From an uncultured Methanomethylovorans sp. (lineage in GTDB: Archaea; Halobacteriota; Methanosarcinia; Methanosarcinales; Methanosarcinaceae): a stretch of 64,000 nucleotides of DNA. The DNA is taken from assembly GCF_963678545.1 (NCBI RefSeq), contig NZ_OY782870.1, forward strand, positions 868,001-932,000. The letters run 5' to 3'. Position 1 is the stretch's first letter, and each line of letters begins with the position of its first letter. The translations under genes and the position numbers were made by a program. The notes under the pieces were generated by a model, which did no database searches, had not been told where the DNA came from, and worked only from the letters and a program-made list of their open reading frames with translations. Below are positions 17,076 to 25,477 of the stretch, piece by piece.

Positions 17076-17129
17076 GTATTTATATCATTTACTTACTTAT
17101 ACGTCAATGTACAAATCAGAACATTGATG
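17076..17129 (+). promoter_or_regulatory. trp operon promoter with inverted repeat at the start site
   Basis: The TATA box TTTATATC (about 17077-17084) predicts a start near 17108. Centred there is an inverted repeat CGTCAATGT/ACATTGATG (17102-17110 and 17121-17129; 8 of 9 pairs, 10-bp spacer). The left arm runs into TGTACA (17108-17113), the hexamer known as the TRP box of TrpY in Methanothermobacter. A repressor site is likely; an mRNA 5' hairpin is the alternative. Confidence 0.5.
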
Positions 17130-17146
17130 TCTATAAAGGTGTTGTC

Positions 17147-18205
17147 ATGCAGTCATACATACAAAAAGTAAGTGCAGGTGAGAACCTAACATTGCAAGAG
17201 GCTGAGAAAGCGATCACAGAAATATTCACCCAGGCCACTGATGCCCAGATAGCTGGATTGCTCATGGCTTTGAAAATGAAAGGTGAGACTGCTGATGAGA
17301 TAGCTGGGTTTGCATGCGGCATGAAAAAAGCTGCTCGAAGCATACGCCCTAATGTAAAAGGCACACTCGTGGATGTTGTAGGTACCGGAGCTGACAGGCA
17401 CAAGACTATCAATGTTTCCACAGCTGCTGCAATTATTGCTTCCGCTGCAGGAGTGAACGTAGCAAAGCACGGCAACCGCGCGATCACCTCCCTTTCCGGT
17501 AGCGCAGACGTACTGGAACAGTTGGGCATAAAGATAGACAAAGACCCTGAATCAGTCAAAGAGTCCATAGAAAAGATCGGTATCGGATTCATGCTAGCTC
17601 CTGTTTTCCATCCGGCAATGAAGAGGGTAGCAGGCATAAGGAAGGAACTGGGCGTAAGAACAGTTTTCAATATCCTGGGTCCTCTTACAAATCCGGCAAG
17701 CGCTGATGCACAACTTCTAGGCGTATATGATGTGGCGCTCTGCGAGATTTTCGCCCAGGTACTTAAGAAGATGGGTGCAAAGCGGGCCATGATCGTACAC
17801 GGAGATGGAATGGACGAGATCTCCAATATCTCTGAGACCCAGGTCGCGGAACTTAAAGATGGCACGATAAAGACATACACAATCTCCCCTGAAGAACTGG
17901 GCATCAAGAGAGCAAAGGCCACAGATATTGTAGGCGGCACTCCTGCAGAAAATGCGAAGGACATAATCTACATATTTAAAGGAGAAAAGGGACCGAAAAG
18001 AGATCTTATTGTGATAAACGCCGCAGCTGCACTCTATGTTGCAGGTGCAGCTGATTCTCTGAAGGAAGCTATACCTATGGTCGAAGAAGTTATCGATTCA
18101 GGCAAGGCCATGGAAAAACTCAGACAGTTCAGTGACAAGACCTTCGAAGGTTTAGAATATGAGAGCTCCTGTAAGGGCGAAGATATGCGGCATGCAGTGT
18201 GCTGA
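17147..18205 (+). CDS. trpD: anthranilate phosphoribosyltransferase
   Basis: Transfers phosphoribose from PRPP to anthranilate in tryptophan synthesis. The PRPP/Mg loop VDVVGTGADRHKTINVS (about residues 74-90), the KHGNRAITSLSGSADVLE segment and the later GPLTNPASADAQLLGVYD region identify it. It has 352 residues, close to the usual length. AAAGGTG precedes the ATG. The 3' end overlaps trpF by 47 bp, so the C-terminal tail after QFSDKTF is probably not conserved. Confidence 0.96.
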   Translation: MQSYIQKVSAGENLTLQEAEKAITEIFTQATDAQIAGLLMALKMKGETADEIAGFACGMKKAARSIRPNVKGTLVDVVGTGADRHKTINVSTAAAIIASAAGVNVAKHGNRAITSLSGSADVLEQLGIKIDKDPESVKESIEKIGIGFMLAPVFHPAMKRVAGIRKELGVRTVFNILGPLTNPASADAQLLGVYDVALCEIFAQVLKKMGAKRAMIVHGDGMDEISNISETQVAELKDGTIKTYTISPEELGIKRAKATDIVGGTPAENAKDIIYIFKGEKGPKRDLIVINAAAALYVAGAADSLKEAIPMVEEVIDSGKAMEKLRQFSDKTFEGLEYESSCKGEDMRHAVC

Positions 18206-18836
18206 AGACATCGAATTGGCAGTGAAATTCGGAGCCGATGCGGTGGGGTTTATTACAGAAGTACCTGTGGATAGTCCCAGGAAGCTCGATGCTGCAACTG
18301 CATCATCCCTTATTTCACAAGTGCCGCTGTTCGTAGATTCTGTTCTTGTGATCATGCCAGAAAGCGGAGAGGAAGCAGTGGAACTTATTGACACATGCAG
18401 ATCGGATATCGTCCAGCTGCATAACGACCCTGCCCTTTCAGAACTTGAATATATAAGGGACAATGTCCGGCAGAAGATCATCAAAACCTTCTCCATACCT
18501 GTTGGGAAACAGAACCTTGTGGAAGAGATGCTTCCGTCAATACACAGGTTGTTTGAGAATGACTTTATAGATGGCATATTGCTTGATTCAAGCAAAGCCG
18601 GGCAGGTAGGCGGCACTGGTACCGTGCATGACTGGTCTGTAAGCAGGCAGATAGTTGAGAGGCTGGAAGTCCCGGTGATACTGGCAGGTGGCCTGAAACC
18701 TGAAAACGTGTTCCAGGCAGTGGAAGAAGTACGGCCCTATGCAGTAGATGTTGCATCGGGAGTTGAGAAAAATGGAAAGAAAGACCCTGATAAAGTGAGC
18801 AGGTTCATTACACAGATAAGGTGTGCAAATGGTTGA
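18159..18836 (+). CDS. trpF: phosphoribosylanthranilate isomerase
   Basis: A TIM-barrel isomerase of 225 residues converting PRA to CdRP. The catalytic Cys is in VRAKICGMQCAED (about residues 5-17), the general acid Asp in IDGILLDSSKAGQVGGTG, and the phosphate site in PVILAGGLKPENV and DVASGVEKNGKKD. It starts inside the trpD 3' end, a 47-bp overlap that suggests coupled translation, and overlaps the trpE start by 8 bp. Confidence 0.95.
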   Translation: MRAPVRAKICGMQCAEDIELAVKFGADAVGFITEVPVDSPRKLDAATASSLISQVPLFVDSVLVIMPESGEEAVELIDTCRSDIVQLHNDPALSELEYIRDNVRQKIIKTFSIPVGKQNLVEEMLPSIHRLFENDFIDGILLDSSKAGQVGGTGTVHDWSVSRQIVERLEVPVILAGGLKPENVFQAVEEVRPYAVDVASGVEKNGKKDPDKVSRFITQIRCANG

Positions 18837-20400
18837 ATTCGATCTTAGTAAAGAAGATTTTATTTCTCTTGTTGAAAACTCAAAAAGACCTGCAATCGTA
18901 CAACTTATGGCAAAGGTGGAAAGCGTATGCAATCCCTTGCAGCTGTACGCGACATTGCAGAATGCAAACTATTCATATCTTCTTGAATCGGTGGAAAAAG
19001 AAAAAAGGCATGCAAGGTACTCATTTGTGGGTTCGGAGCCCGAAATCGTGGTGGACATTAAGGATAAGTATCTTACCATCGATTGCCAGAAGAATTCCGA
19101 GCTTTCAAAGTTCATCTATGATAAAGTAAAGGCAATGGGAAATACTGAATCTCTTATAGGAGGTAGGTTCAGGGTAAAAACCAAGGATGGAACCGATGAT
19201 CTTGCCGCATTCCGCGACATATTCCCTACAAGCAACAATGTTGAGCTCCTTAATCAGAAGCGTTTTGACAGGCAAACATTCCTCGGAGGCGCCATAGGTT
19301 ACAACAGTTATGACCTGGTATATGATTCCTGGATCGGCAGAGAGAAGAAGCTGGATGCTGACACTCCTGAGATGCATTTTGCCATAATGACCAAGACCTT
19401 TGTCTTTGATCACATCACCAACGAGACATATTTGGTTATCACTCCTTTCGTTACAAAAGAGAGTGATCTTGAAGCAGTGTATGAACACGCTTTAGCCGAT
19501 GCGCAGCTTATGGAGCGCTCATTGCACATGTCTTCTGTGATAGGTATTAGTTCCGATATACTGACTCGGGTAAAGTCCGATGAACCAGTGCCCAGCACCG
19601 ATCAGGAAAGCTTCGAAAAGGCGGTACTGGATGCAAAGCAGCACATTATTGACGGTGATATTTTTCAGGTAGTGCTTTCGCGCAGGTACACGGTAAAAAT
19701 GAGTCAGACTCCTCTGCAACTTTACATACGGCTCAGGGACATAAATCCAAGTCCCTATATGTACATTTTCAACTTCAAGGACATCGGTATCGTAGGTGCA
19801 AGTCCCGAGACTCTCATGACGGTTTACAACAGAAAGGTCATCAGCAATCCTATTGCAGGCACATGTCCCAGAGGTAAAGATGAAGAGGAGGACGCAAAAC
19901 TTGCAGCCCACATGCTCCAGGATGAGAAGGAAAGAGCAGAGCATATAATGCTTGTAGATCTGGGACGCAATGATGTGAGAATGGTTTCAAAAGGCGGGAC
20001 CGTGAAGGTTGATGATCTTATGAGCGTTGTCAAGTATTCGCATCTCCAACATATAGAAAGCACTGTAAGTGGAAAACTGAGGGATGAATGTGATCAGTTC
20101 GATGCTACACGTGCCATCTTCCCAGCAGGCACGTTATCCGGAGCACCCAAGATAAGGGCAATGGAAATCATAGATGATATGGAACCCGCATCAAGGGGCA
20201 TATATGGTGGTGGCGTTGGTTATTATTCCTGGAACGGTGACGCCGACTTTGCCATAGTTATCAGGACTGTCCTTATCAAGAACAATACTGCCTATGTGCA
20301 GGCAGGCGCAGGTATCGTGGCAGATTCAGACCCTACATACGAATATCTGGAAACCGAACGGAAAATGGCTGCAATGATAAAGGCTATCGGAGGGAAATAA
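18829..20400 (+). CDS. trpE: anthranilate synthase component I
   Basis: Chorismate-utilising enzyme of about 523 residues. It makes anthranilate together with TrpG. The N-terminal domain carries RYSFVGSEPEIVV, and the catalytic domain has GDIFQVVLSRRY, PSPYMYIFNF, IVGASPETLM, PIAGTCPRGKDEEED and FPAGTLSGAPKIRAME. The ATG at 18829 is chosen because AAGGTG lies 5-6 nt before it; the GTG at 18823 lies inside that ribosome site. The TrpE feedback region (an ESxxxRYSF-like motif) is present in a near form as EKEKRHARYSFVG. Confidence 0.96.
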   Translation: MVEFDLSKEDFISLVENSKRPAIVQLMAKVESVCNPLQLYATLQNANYSYLLESVEKEKRHARYSFVGSEPEIVVDIKDKYLTIDCQKNSELSKFIYDKVKAMGNTESLIGGRFRVKTKDGTDDLAAFRDIFPTSNNVELLNQKRFDRQTFLGGAIGYNSYDLVYDSWIGREKKLDADTPEMHFAIMTKTFVFDHITNETYLVITPFVTKESDLEAVYEHALADAQLMERSLHMSSVIGISSDILTRVKSDEPVPSTDQESFEKAVLDAKQHIIDGDIFQVVLSRRYTVKMSQTPLQLYIRLRDINPSPYMYIFNFKDIGIVGASPETLMTVYNRKVISNPIAGTCPRGKDEEEDAKLAAHMLQDEKERAEHIMLVDLGRNDVRMVSKGGTVKVDDLMSVVKYSHLQHIESTVSGKLRDECDQFDATRAIFPAGTLSGAPKIRAMEIIDDMEPASRGIYGGGVGYYSWNGDADFAIVIRTVLIKNNTAYVQAGAGIVADSDPTYEYLETERKMAAMIKAIGGK

Positions 20401-20987
20401 TGAGGGTACTGTTCATTAATAACAAGGATTCCTTTGTCTGGAACCTTGTGGACTATGTCTCAGTATTCGAACCGGATACTATAGTCGTTCCGAATACCAT
20501 CTCTCTGGAAGAAGTTAAGCAGAATCAGCCGGATGCTATCATAATATCGCCTGGTCCGGGAACACCGCATAAGGCAGAAGATGTGGGAACTTGTCTTGAT
20601 ATTATAAGGGATTTCGGCCCTGAGGTCCCTATGCTTGGTGTATGTTTCGGTCACCAAGCCATCAACACAGCTTTTGGAGGAACCATAGGACATGCAAAAA
20701 GTGGCCCGATACACGGCAAGACATCTGAAGTCAGCCATGCGGATTCACCTCTCTTTGATGGTGTATCACAGACCTTCAAAGGCGGAAGATATCATTCCCT
20801 TGCCATTGAAAAGCTGGCAGATGAACTTAAAGTGACAGCAAAGACAAACGATGACATTATCATGGCAGTGGAGCACATTAAGTATCCCATATACGGTGTG
20901 CAGTTCCATCCAGAATCAGTGCTCACTGAAAACGGGATGAAGATCGTTGAGAACTTCCTCAAGATAGCTGGCATGCATAAGGATTAA
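20400..20987 (+). CDS. trpG: anthranilate synthase glutaminase component
   Basis: Class-I glutamine amidotransferase of 195 residues feeding ammonia to TrpE. The oxyanion loop SPGPGTPHKAEDVG, catalytic Cys in LGVCFGHQAINTAFGG and the His-Glu pair in YGVQFHPESVLTENG are intact. The ATG overlaps the trpE stop in TAATG, giving tight coupling. trpC, trpB and trpA are not next to it; the downstream gene is an AK6-like kinase. Confidence 0.96.
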   Translation: MRVLFINNKDSFVWNLVDYVSVFEPDTIVVPNTISLEEVKQNQPDAIIISPGPGTPHKAEDVGTCLDIIRDFGPEVPMLGVCFGHQAINTAFGGTIGHAKSGPIHGKTSEVSHADSPLFDGVSQTFKGGRYHSLAIEKLADELKVTAKTNDDIIMAVEHIKYPIYGVQFHPESVLTENGMKIVENFLKIAGMHKD

Positions 20988-21011
20988 GCCTTTTCGGGTT
21001 TATTTAATATC

Positions 21012-21563
21012 ATGCTTGTCGGGATCACAGGAACACCAGGAACGGGTAAAACATCGGTCACATTGCAGCTAGAAAAAAAGGCCGGATATCAGATAATCCA
21101 CCTCAATGAACTCATCAAAGAAGAAAAACTCTATTCTGATGTGGACACCGAAAGGGATTGTGTTGTGGCTGATATGGACCTTGTGGAACAAAGGGTCATG
21201 GAAAAAGTAGACAGTTCCAGTCCCGTTACTATACTGGATAGCCATCTTTCCCATCATATTGCTGATATTGTGATAGTGCTACGTACATCTCCTGATAAAC
21301 TGAGGACAAGGTTGCAGCAAAGGAACTATTCTGAAAATAAGATACAGGAAAACCTGGAAGCTGAGGCTTTGGATGTGATCCTGTTCGAATCTGTGGAGTG
21401 GTGTGATAAGGTCTTTGAAATAAACACCACTAACCAGACAATTGAGGAAACCATCACAGACATTAAGGAGATCCTCGATGCACTGTTCAAAGGGCAGGAT
21501 GAAACTCTAATAGAAAAATACAAACCCGGCTCTGTGGACTGGAGTGAAGAATTTTTCGCATAG
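21012..21563 (+). CDS. AK6/Fap7-type adenylate kinase-like ATPase
   Basis: A 183-residue P-loop NTPase of the AK6 (hCINAP/Fap7) family, which couples ATP hydrolysis to late small-subunit rRNA processing and has weak adenylate kinase activity. Walker A is GITGTPGTGKTSV (residues 4-16), the LDSHLSHH segment is near residue 76 and the LID-like RLQQRNYSENKIQENLEAE is characteristic. It lies 24 bp after trpG and may be on the trp transcript, though its role is in ribosome assembly. Confidence 0.88.
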   Translation: MLVGITGTPGTGKTSVTLQLEKKAGYQIIHLNELIKEEKLYSDVDTERDCVVADMDLVEQRVMEKVDSSSPVTILDSHLSHHIADIVIVLRTSPDKLRTRLQQRNYSENKIQENLEAEALDVILFESVEWCDKVFEINTTNQTIEETITDIKEILDALFKGQDETLIEKYKPGSVDWSEEFFA

Positions 21564-21701
21564 TTCCTTTGAGGTAACTTCAATAATACTCTTAACTATT
21601 GATTTTAAACATTTTTAGCATCTGTTGATTGCTTATTCAGTATTTTTTATTGTATCAGCTTCTTTCGGATGAACAAAAAATTGCAATCGAAACAAAAGTG
21701 G

Positions 21702-21737
21702 TTTATATTTCGTATATCATAATATTCGATATACGAA
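21702..21737 (+). promoter_or_regulatory. marR-fetAB promoter and palindromic operator
   Basis: A TATA box (TTTATATT, 21702-21709) is followed by a perfect 10-bp inverted repeat TTCGTATATC/GATATACGAA (21709-21718 and 21728-21737, 9-bp spacer). The repeat covers the region from the TATA box to the likely start near 21733. MarR-type repressors usually bind such AT-rich palindromes in their own promoters, so autoregulation is the natural reading. Confidence 0.6.
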
Positions 21738-21757
21738 TTATTTGGAGGAAATGAGCT

Positions 21758-22195
21758 TTGGATGAAAATGCTCTGCTTCACAAGATCATCGACATTATTC
21801 AGTACAAAAATGAATATCAGCTTCAGACATCCATGATCCCTCCTCAGGAAATGTATGTGCTTGAGAGGATATACTTGCACAGCAACATACTTTCAAAGGC
21901 CATCTCTCTAAAATACAATATTCCTCCCTCCACGCTCACTGGAATCCTTGACAGGCTGGAAAATAAAAAACTCATTGCGAGGTTGAATACGAACAAAGAT
22001 CGAAGGTCCATAGAGCTGGTTGCCACGGAAAATGGGAAGTCTGCTGTTGAAAAGCATATAACCGAGGATCAGGTCTTCGCCAGGAATCTGTTCGATAGTC
22101 TGGGTACTCAGAAAAAAGAGCAACTTAAAGCACTTCTTGAGGAACTGCTTGAAAATGTCGATGTAGAGACCTTGTTCTCTCAAAAGCACCAATAG
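21758..22195 (+). CDS. MarR-family transcriptional regulator
   Basis: A 145-residue winged-helix regulator. The HTH is around ILSKAISLKYNIPPSTLTGI, the wing around LIARLNTNKDRRSIELVAT (about residues 66-84), and helices at both ends form the dimer interface. It starts with TTG at 21758 after GGAGG at 9-nt spacing; the nearby out-of-frame ATG meets a stop after four codons. It leads a tight operon with the ABC ATPase and FetB-like permease, so it most likely responds to the ion or compound they move. Confidence 0.88.
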   Translation: MDENALLHKIIDIIQYKNEYQLQTSMIPPQEMYVLERIYLHSNILSKAISLKYNIPPSTLTGILDRLENKKLIARLNTNKDRRSIELVATENGKSAVEKHITEDQVFARNLFDSLGTQKKEQLKALLEELLENVDVETLFSQKHQ

Positions 22196-22211
22196 GAAGG
22201 AGGTATTGCAG

Positions 22212-22868
22212 TTGCCTTTGATCGATTTTAGGGACGTATCTTTTGCTAACGATGGTAAGAATATTCTGAGGAACGTATCCTTTGTTGCTGAGGATGGAGA
22301 CTTTATTTCTTTAGTTGGTTCATCAGGCAGTGGTAAAAGCACATTGCTCAAACTTTGTAGTCATTTGATCAGTCCTACAACTGGATACATATTCTACAAA
22401 GGTGTGGACATGACAGAGTATAGTCCAACGGAATTAAGAAAAAGCATATCGTATTGCTCTCAACTTCCCTATCTCTTTGGAAGTGCCGTAAAGGATAACC
22501 TCGATTTTCCCTTCTCCATCAGGAATATGCCCTTCAACGAAAGCAGGGTAAAGGAACTATTCTCATTGTTCAATATATCCTTCACTTTTCTGAATGCGGA
22601 TATTCAAAACCTTTCCGGGGGCGAGAAACAAAGGATATCGTTGGTAAGAACTTTATTGTTCCTTCCTGAAGTTCTACTGCTGGACGAGGTAACTTCTTCC
22701 CTTGATGCGGAAAATACACGCATGGTGGAGGATGCCATTTCTTCCCTGAACAGAGGTGGAATTACTGTCCTGTGGATCACACATGATCCTGAACAAAGCC
22801 AAAAGTATGCAAATAAGGTCATTACCTTGGAAGCTGGCGAAATAAGGTCCCTGGAAGTTTTAAAATGA
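22212..22868 (+). CDS. FetA-like ABC transporter ATPase
   Basis: ATP-binding subunit of about 218 residues. Walker A SSGSGKST is near residues 36-43, signature LSGGEKQR near 134-141, Walker B VLLLDEVTSSLD near 154-165 and the switch His in WITHDPEQ. I chose the TTG at 22212 because GGAGGT (22198-22204) is then 7 nt upstream; the TTG at 22206 is too close. The gene overlaps the permease by 4 bp. In E. coli the FetAB pair is an iron exporter; metal export is an inference here. Confidence 0.85.
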   Translation: MPLIDFRDVSFANDGKNILRNVSFVAEDGDFISLVGSSGSGKSTLLKLCSHLISPTTGYIFYKGVDMTEYSPTELRKSISYCSQLPYLFGSAVKDNLDFPFSIRNMPFNESRVKELFSLFNISFTFLNADIQNLSGGEKQRISLVRTLLFLPEVLLLDEVTSSLDAENTRMVEDAISSLNRGGITVLWITHDPEQSQKYANKVITLEAGEIRSLEVLK

Positions 22869-23635
22869 ATGGTTCAGTAGCTATCGATAGCACATCGTTG
22901 CTCTTTGCTTCTTCCCTCGTGCTGGTGTCCCTTTATCTGTCATACTCACAAAAGCTGGGGCTTGAAAAGGAAACCTTGGTTAGTGTGGCAAGGGCTGTGA
23001 TCCAGCTCGTTATTGTCGGATACATCCTTGAATACATATTCGGTCTTGAAAGCCCTCTTTTTACAACTCTCTTACTTCTTTTTATGACCTTTAACGCTGC
23101 ATACAATGCCTCTAAAAGAGGAAAGGGCATTAAAAAAGTAATGATGATATCGTTCGGTTCCATTGCAATAGGCACTGTGCTGACTCTTTCTATACTTGTA
23201 TTCTCGAAGACAATAGCATATGAGCCATATCAGATCATTCCTGTGGGCGGTATGATTATCAGTAATTCGATGGTTGCACTGGGGCTATGTTATAGGCAGA
23301 TGTTGTCTGATTTTAAAAGCAAGCGCGAAGAAGTCGAAACTAAGCTGTCGTTGGGGGCAGATATCTTGCCTGCTTCTGTCGGAATAATACGGGATGCAAT
23401 AAAAACAGGTGTGATCCCAACAATAGACTCTGCAAGAACATTAGGTATAGTCTCCCTTCCGGGAATGATGACGGGATTGATACTTGCAGGGATTTCTCCC
23501 ATAGAGGCAATAAAGTATCAGATCATGGTTACTTTCATGCTTCTTTCGACAACTTCTATTTCTTCTTATGTAGCTTGTTACCTGTCCTACAAGAAGTTTT
23601 TCAATAGCAGAAAACAATTAATATTCCTTAAGTAA
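22865..23635 (+). CDS. FetB-like (UPF0014) ABC permease
   Basis: A 256-residue membrane protein with about seven hydrophobic segments, matching the UPF0014/FetB family. Marks are the segment PVGGMIISNSMVALGLCYRQ, the cytoplasmic KLSLGADILPASVGIIRDAI and GIVSLPGMMTGLILAG. It pairs with the preceding ATPase through an ATGA overlap and, with the MarR gene, forms a three-gene unit. Confidence 0.88.
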   Translation: MNGSVAIDSTSLLFASSLVLVSLYLSYSQKLGLEKETLVSVARAVIQLVIVGYILEYIFGLESPLFTTLLLLFMTFNAAYNASKRGKGIKKVMMISFGSIAIGTVLTLSILVFSKTIAYEPYQIIPVGGMIISNSMVALGLCYRQMLSDFKSKREEVETKLSLGADILPASVGIIRDAIKTGVIPTIDSARTLGIVSLPGMMTGLILAGISPIEAIKYQIMVTFMLLSTTSISSYVACYLSYKKFFNSRKQLIFLK

Positions 23636-23793
23636 AAGTACAACTGCAGATCGGAAATGCTTCTAAAAACTTTAAGAGTAGCAGTAGTAGAATACTCTTT
23701 CTTTCTGGGCAAACATATATATTCAACTTATTGAGTTTATCAGACGCCTTATATAGGTCACAATCATCAAATCATACATCGGTAAGATCATTT

Positions 23794-24399
23794 ATGGATA
23801 TAAGAGAAGCTGTCAAAAAGGCCATTCACTATGGTACTATACAGAGCATACTACAATATTACATATGCCCTGAGGAATGTGAAGCACATTGCTGCAAGAA
23901 TGGCCAGATCCACATATTCGAGGAGGAGTACAGAAAATTCTCTCAGATTGATCCGGAAAAGGCAAAGAAGATACAAAGTGAGATGCCTGCAAGCCCTCTT
24001 TACAGGATAGTGACTCCTTGCTCGTTTTTGAAACCACATGACAGGTGCGGTGTCTATTATGAGCGTCCCATTGTGTGCGGTCTGTATCCATTCAAAGTGA
24101 ATACTTCCGGCAATTCCATAGGCTTACAGCCCTGTCCTGTGGGCTTTTTGATCATCAGGGAGTTCGCATTATGGATGATGGCCAACGTATCAAAAATAGG
24201 GATGCCCGATGAAGAAAAGGCCAAAGTTATAGAAGAATGGGAAAATACTATCGAATCTTATGCTGAAGAGCTTTCCGAATTCCACATGAAGAACACTTTA
24301 AAAGAGATACAGATTCCATTCGATGAACTGGAAATGTTTGCCATGTATATGTCTTCGAAGGCCCTTCCCAGAATTAATTCCGGTGTGGATTTAGGATAG
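23794..24399 (+). CDS. YkgJ-family cysteine-cluster protein
   Basis: A protein of about 201 residues with the YkgJ (CxxCxxxCC-type, UPF0153) pattern: CPEECEAHCCKNGQIHI near the N terminus, then CSFLKPHDRCGVYYERPIVCGLYPF. These cysteines probably bind zinc or an Fe-S cluster; function is unknown. I chose the ATG at 23794 because the TATA-like ACATATATA (about 23713) predicts a start near 23741, after the TTG at 23731. A second family member lies at 56111-56815. Confidence 0.75.
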   Translation: MDIREAVKKAIHYGTIQSILQYYICPEECEAHCCKNGQIHIFEEEYRKFSQIDPEKAKKIQSEMPASPLYRIVTPCSFLKPHDRCGVYYERPIVCGLYPFKVNTSGNSIGLQPCPVGFLIIREFALWMMANVSKIGMPDEEKAKVIEEWENTIESYAEELSEFHMKNTLKEIQIPFDELEMFAMYMSSKALPRINSGVDLG

Positions 24400-24549
24400 T
24401 ATTTATACCCGGACTGCCCCAATAAAACGAGTATCCAAGTGAACAATTATTTTGGATCTACTGTAAGATATTGATGTGAATTACCTATTTCAACCAATTG
24501 ATTTTGATTATTATAGGGTTTCTACATAGCTGTGATATGGGGATTTAAT

Positions 24550-25320
24550 ATGGGAAAAGACTGGAAATTGTTTCTAATTTTACTAATTGCATGTATATTT
24601 GGAACGATAGCTGTACTGCCTTATACTCTTACTCTTCAAGGAGAATTACTTCAAAATTTACCGGTACCTTTATACGTCCTCCTGGCTGCTCAGCTTATCC
24701 AAGCTATAGTCCTGTTTAGTGTTGCTATCTTTATTGGCCTTCGTTTCTCCAAAAAAGTTGGACTTGGCCTTCCAATCCTTGAAGGATGGCTTGAAGGCAG
24801 GGAAGTTAAAAGCTATTTAAGATCCATAATTGGAATATCAATTGGGCTTGGAATTCTGGCCGGTATCCTTATAATTGGCCTTGATTATTTGTTTTCCTTT
24901 GCCGGCGTACCAATTAATGTAACTCAAGCTTCAATAAATCCTCCGGCATGGCAGGGCTTCCTTGCATCGTTTTATGGTGGGATAAATGAAGAGGTCCTAT
25001 TAAGATTATTCGTAATGACTCTCATTGCGTGGATAATCTTTAAAATCAAAAAAACAGAAGAAGGAAAGCCAACAAATGCAGGTATGTGGTTAGCTATTAT
25101 TATAGCAGCTGTTATTTTTGGTATTGGACATTTACCGGCAGTAATGGCTATAACAACACTCACACCGTTGGTAATTCTCCGTACCATTATTCTAAATGCT
25201 ATTGGCGGAATTATATTTGGATGGCTTTATTGGAAAAAGGGTTTAGAATCAGCCATGATCTCGCATTTCTCTGTGGATATAGTGTTGCATGTGATTTTAC
25301 CCTTGATAGCAGTGATTTGA
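24550..25320 (+). CDS. CPBP-family intramembrane metalloprotease
   Basis: A membrane protein of about 256 residues with seven or eight helices. The CPBP (CAAX protease/bacteriocin-processing) motifs are present: EEVLLR at about residues 147-152 for motif 1, FGIGHLPA for motif 2 with its His, and a final HFSVDIVLH. The family cleaves membrane substrates or prenylated-type peptides; the target here is unknown. ATG at 24550 follows GGGGATTT; the upstream GTG at 24532 lacks a ribosome site. Confidence 0.85.
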   Translation: MGKDWKLFLILLIACIFGTIAVLPYTLTLQGELLQNLPVPLYVLLAAQLIQAIVLFSVAIFIGLRFSKKVGLGLPILEGWLEGREVKSYLRSIIGISIGLGILAGILIIGLDYLFSFAGVPINVTQASINPPAWQGFLASFYGGINEEVLLRLFVMTLIAWIIFKIKKTEEGKPTNAGMWLAIIIAAVIFGIGHLPAVMAITTLTPLVILRTIILNAIGGIIFGWLYWKKGLESAMISHFSVDIVLHVILPLIAVI

Positions 25321-25477
25321 AGCATTAGATTTTACACACATCTTTTTTACACCGTCGCTGGTAAATATTCTGAATATTTAGTACATGGCGCTGAGCATTG
25401 TTTCCAAGTATAATTGCCATGCGATAACGATAAGTGTATATACCAATGTCCTCTTTTTTAATTAGGGTGTGTGTTTC

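Noticed and set aside
17131..17964. 277-codon minus-strand frame opposite trpD
   Set aside because: It is complementary to the conserved TrpD frame and has the Ser/Ala/Ile-rich composition typical of antisense shadows; trpD motifs are intact.
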